From Spirosoma utsteinense (lineage in GTDB: Bacteria > Bacteroidota > Bacteroidia > Cytophagales > Spirosomataceae): a stretch of 64,000 nucleotides of DNA. The notes below the pieces were generated by a model, which was not told where the DNA came from, did not search any database, and saw only the letters and a list, made by a program, of their open reading frames with translations. Both the position numbers and the translations under genes were made by a program. Below, piece by piece: positions 62,876-64,000 of this stretch. Location: positions 120,529 to 184,528 of the forward strand of contig NZ_VFIA01000013.1 of the NCBI RefSeq assembly GCF_014282275.1. The letters run 5' to 3'. Every line of letters begins with the position of its first letter. Within the stretch, counting starts at the first letter, position 1.

Positions 62876-63376
62876 ATGCCAGCAACCGACCGATCGTTCA
62901 ATTACGACCTCGATTACCAGACCCTCGATTTGCGCCAGCAGCCCGAACTGTATCGGGTTGGCAGGGGCGAGATGGGCGTTCTCCTCGTGCAACCCTACAA
63001 ATCGGAGATACTCCCCCACTGGCGGTTCAAAACCCCCGAAATTGCCCGCGAATCGTCCGAAAAAATTTATCAGCTGTTTCTCGATTACAAGGCTAACGGG
63101 GACTTCATCGGCATGGACATGGCCCGGAAGTTTCTGCAAATGGGAATGACACGCAGTTTGCGCTACTATCATCACAAATCTGGAAAAAAGTATGTTGGTC
63201 CAGTTCCCGAAGATAAAAAGGGACAAAGTGGTGCACACGGACGGGAAACAGCGCCAGAAGAACGGGACATTGAAAAGAAAGTTTGCGCCGATATTTTCAG
63301 AAACAAATACCTTGAGGTAATGGCGGATGAGGCATATCTCCAACTCCGCGATAAATTCAAGCAAGAGTACGGCTAG
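62876..63376 (+). CDS. DUF4385 family protein
   Basis: A 166-residue protein of the DUF4385 family. The conserved block is long: YDLDYQTLDLRQQPELYRVG, then GEMGVLLVQPYKSEILPHW and FLDYKANGDFIGMDMARKFL, followed by a basic MTRSLRYYHHKSGKKY. No signal peptide or catalytic motif is evident, and the function is unknown. ATG 62876 starts right before the family core; the longer frame from 62675 adds 67 non-conserved residues. GC content is normal here but falls sharply right after this gene. Confidence 0.88.
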   Translation: MPATDRSFNYDLDYQTLDLRQQPELYRVGRGEMGVLLVQPYKSEILPHWRFKTPEIARESSEKIYQLFLDYKANGDFIGMDMARKFLQMGMTRSLRYYHHKSGKKYVGPVPEDKKGQSGAHGRETAPEERDIEKKVCADIFRNKYLEVMADEAYLQLRDKFKQEYG

Positions 63377-63440
63377 ATATAGTTCATTTTTACTATATAT
63401 TTTCCCTACATTAGTTTACTTTTTATTTTACTGAATAGAA

Positions 63441-63920
63441 ATGGAACTAGGGAGGAGGTGTATAGTCAATACATGTGAACGAAGTGTTAAAGCACTGGGA
63501 TACTGCTCTGCCCATTATGAAAGATTCAAAAAAGGCTCAGGGTTAAAACCAGACAAACCAATAAGAAAATCTGCTGATTCTATAACAGATGAACAATTAC
63601 AGGACGCGGCCAAGCGAACGAAAAGCTGGCGAGGCCTATTAAATTATTTAGAGTTTTCAACAATGTCTGGTGCTAGAAAAGCAATTCAAAATCGTGTTAA
63701 AAAGCTTGGCGTAGACATTTCACACTTTCCCGTTCAGAATCCCCGTGTTAAGTGCCTGATAGAAGGATGTACAGAATTAAATCACAGCAAGGGTTATTGT
63801 TCACGTCATTATGGATTTCTGAAGAGAAATGGTGACCCATTGAAAACAATCGTAACTGGCAAAAAACGATACGATTCCTCTGGCTATATTAGACTTGTTG
63901 TGATGGTGACTATGAGCTAG
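63441..63920 (+). CDS. truncated HNH-endonuclease-like zinc/DNA-binding protein
   Basis: A 159-residue protein with two zinc-knuckle-like units, CIVNTCERSVKALGYCSAHYERF and CLIEGCTELNHSKGYCSRHYGFLKR, around a helix-turn-helix-like domain ending KKLGVDISHF. The 'lgIDxSHF' pattern is typical of the DNA-binding part of HNH homing-type endonucleases. Full-length relatives continue after a GYIRL strand into an HNH nuclease; here the chain stops at GYIRLVVMVTMS. A shift of one frame would read on as CDGDYELVN before another stop. It is probably a decayed endonuclease. The gene is clearly AT-rich compared with the rest of the window, suggesting transfer. Confidence 0.65.
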   Translation: MELGRRCIVNTCERSVKALGYCSAHYERFKKGSGLKPDKPIRKSADSITDEQLQDAAKRTKSWRGLLNYLEFSTMSGARKAIQNRVKKLGVDISHFPVQNPRVKCLIEGCTELNHSKGYCSRHYGFLKRNGDPLKTIVTGKKRYDSSGYIRLVVMVTMS

Positions 63921-64000
63921 TTAACTAAATAGAAGTTCCATAAACCCGCGCAGATTCCTATCGCTGATTCGTACAATGTGACCTTGTGGGTTCGTAAACG

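Noticed and set aside
1..64000. CRISPR array, prophage, toxin-antitoxin pair or restriction system
   Set aside because: No regularly spaced direct repeats, cas genes, phage structural genes or paired small toxin/antitoxin genes could be seen; the DUF6883-like gene alone is not enough.

Overview
The window looks like the chromosome of a Spirosoma-like member of the Cytophagales (Bacteroidota). The evidence is a SusC/SusD pair, a BT_3928-type DoxX protein next to DUF1599 and folP, archaeal/eukaryote-type ProRS, moderately high GC, few Shine-Dalgarno sequences, and repeated promoter -7 boxes of the Bacteroidota form TAnnTTTG. The genus is an inference from gene content. Most of the window is ordinary core chromosome. 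I see no CRISPR array, prophage, transposase or conjugative module.

Layout. 0-5 kb: an acidic protein, a MoxR AAA+ ATPase with a VWA partner, a MazG-like pyrophosphohydrolase and peptidase T. 5-9.4 kb: a secreted six-repeat propeller protein, two small secreted paralogues, a membrane-anchored AraC regulator and an MBL hydrolase. 9.5-16.4 kb: viroplasmin-RNase H, a TrmN6-type methyltransferase interrupted in frame by a palindromic repeat, GT2, pyrophosphatase, SppA and MtaB. 16.4-28 kb: a UvrA2-type ATPase, GH63-like glucosidase, SDR dehydrogenase, bestrophin, a secreted protein, UvsE, SlyD-like FKBP and a thioredoxin-fold protein. 28-36.3 kb: proS, a Tyr/Gly/Ser-rich lipoprotein, a FadL-like porin, DUF1599-BT_3928-aroK, folP and tRNA-Lys. 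36.9-43.4 kb: gltB and gltD with a small gene between them. 43.5-50 kb: secreted RidA-like protein, DUF2461, a frame-broken AraC regulator, two tiny Lys/Gly-rich proteins, a SplB-like radical SAM protein, an intradiol dioxygenase and an orphan histidine kinase. 50-63.9 kb: a tripartite RND efflux operon, glnS, susD-susC, DUF4385 and a truncated HNH-type protein in AT-rich DNA at the right edge.

The most notable non-coding pattern is that eight of nine convergent gene junctions carry a long, near-perfect inverted repeat (14 to 34 bp arms, unrelated sequences, often almost no loop), presumably bidirectional terminators. The most unusual single locus is the trmN6-like gene, where a 131-bp double palindrome adds about 44 low-complexity residues just before the catalytic NPPF motif without breaking the frame. 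Other points worth a second look are an A8-tract frameshift in an AraC regulator, a long hairpin predicted to begin the ppa mRNA, and three UV-repair-type genes (uvrA2, uvsE, splB-like) in one 31-kb stretch. I found no convincing multi-gene undescribed system. The nearest candidates are the acidic protein/MoxR/VWA group and the alternating six-repeat propeller protein.
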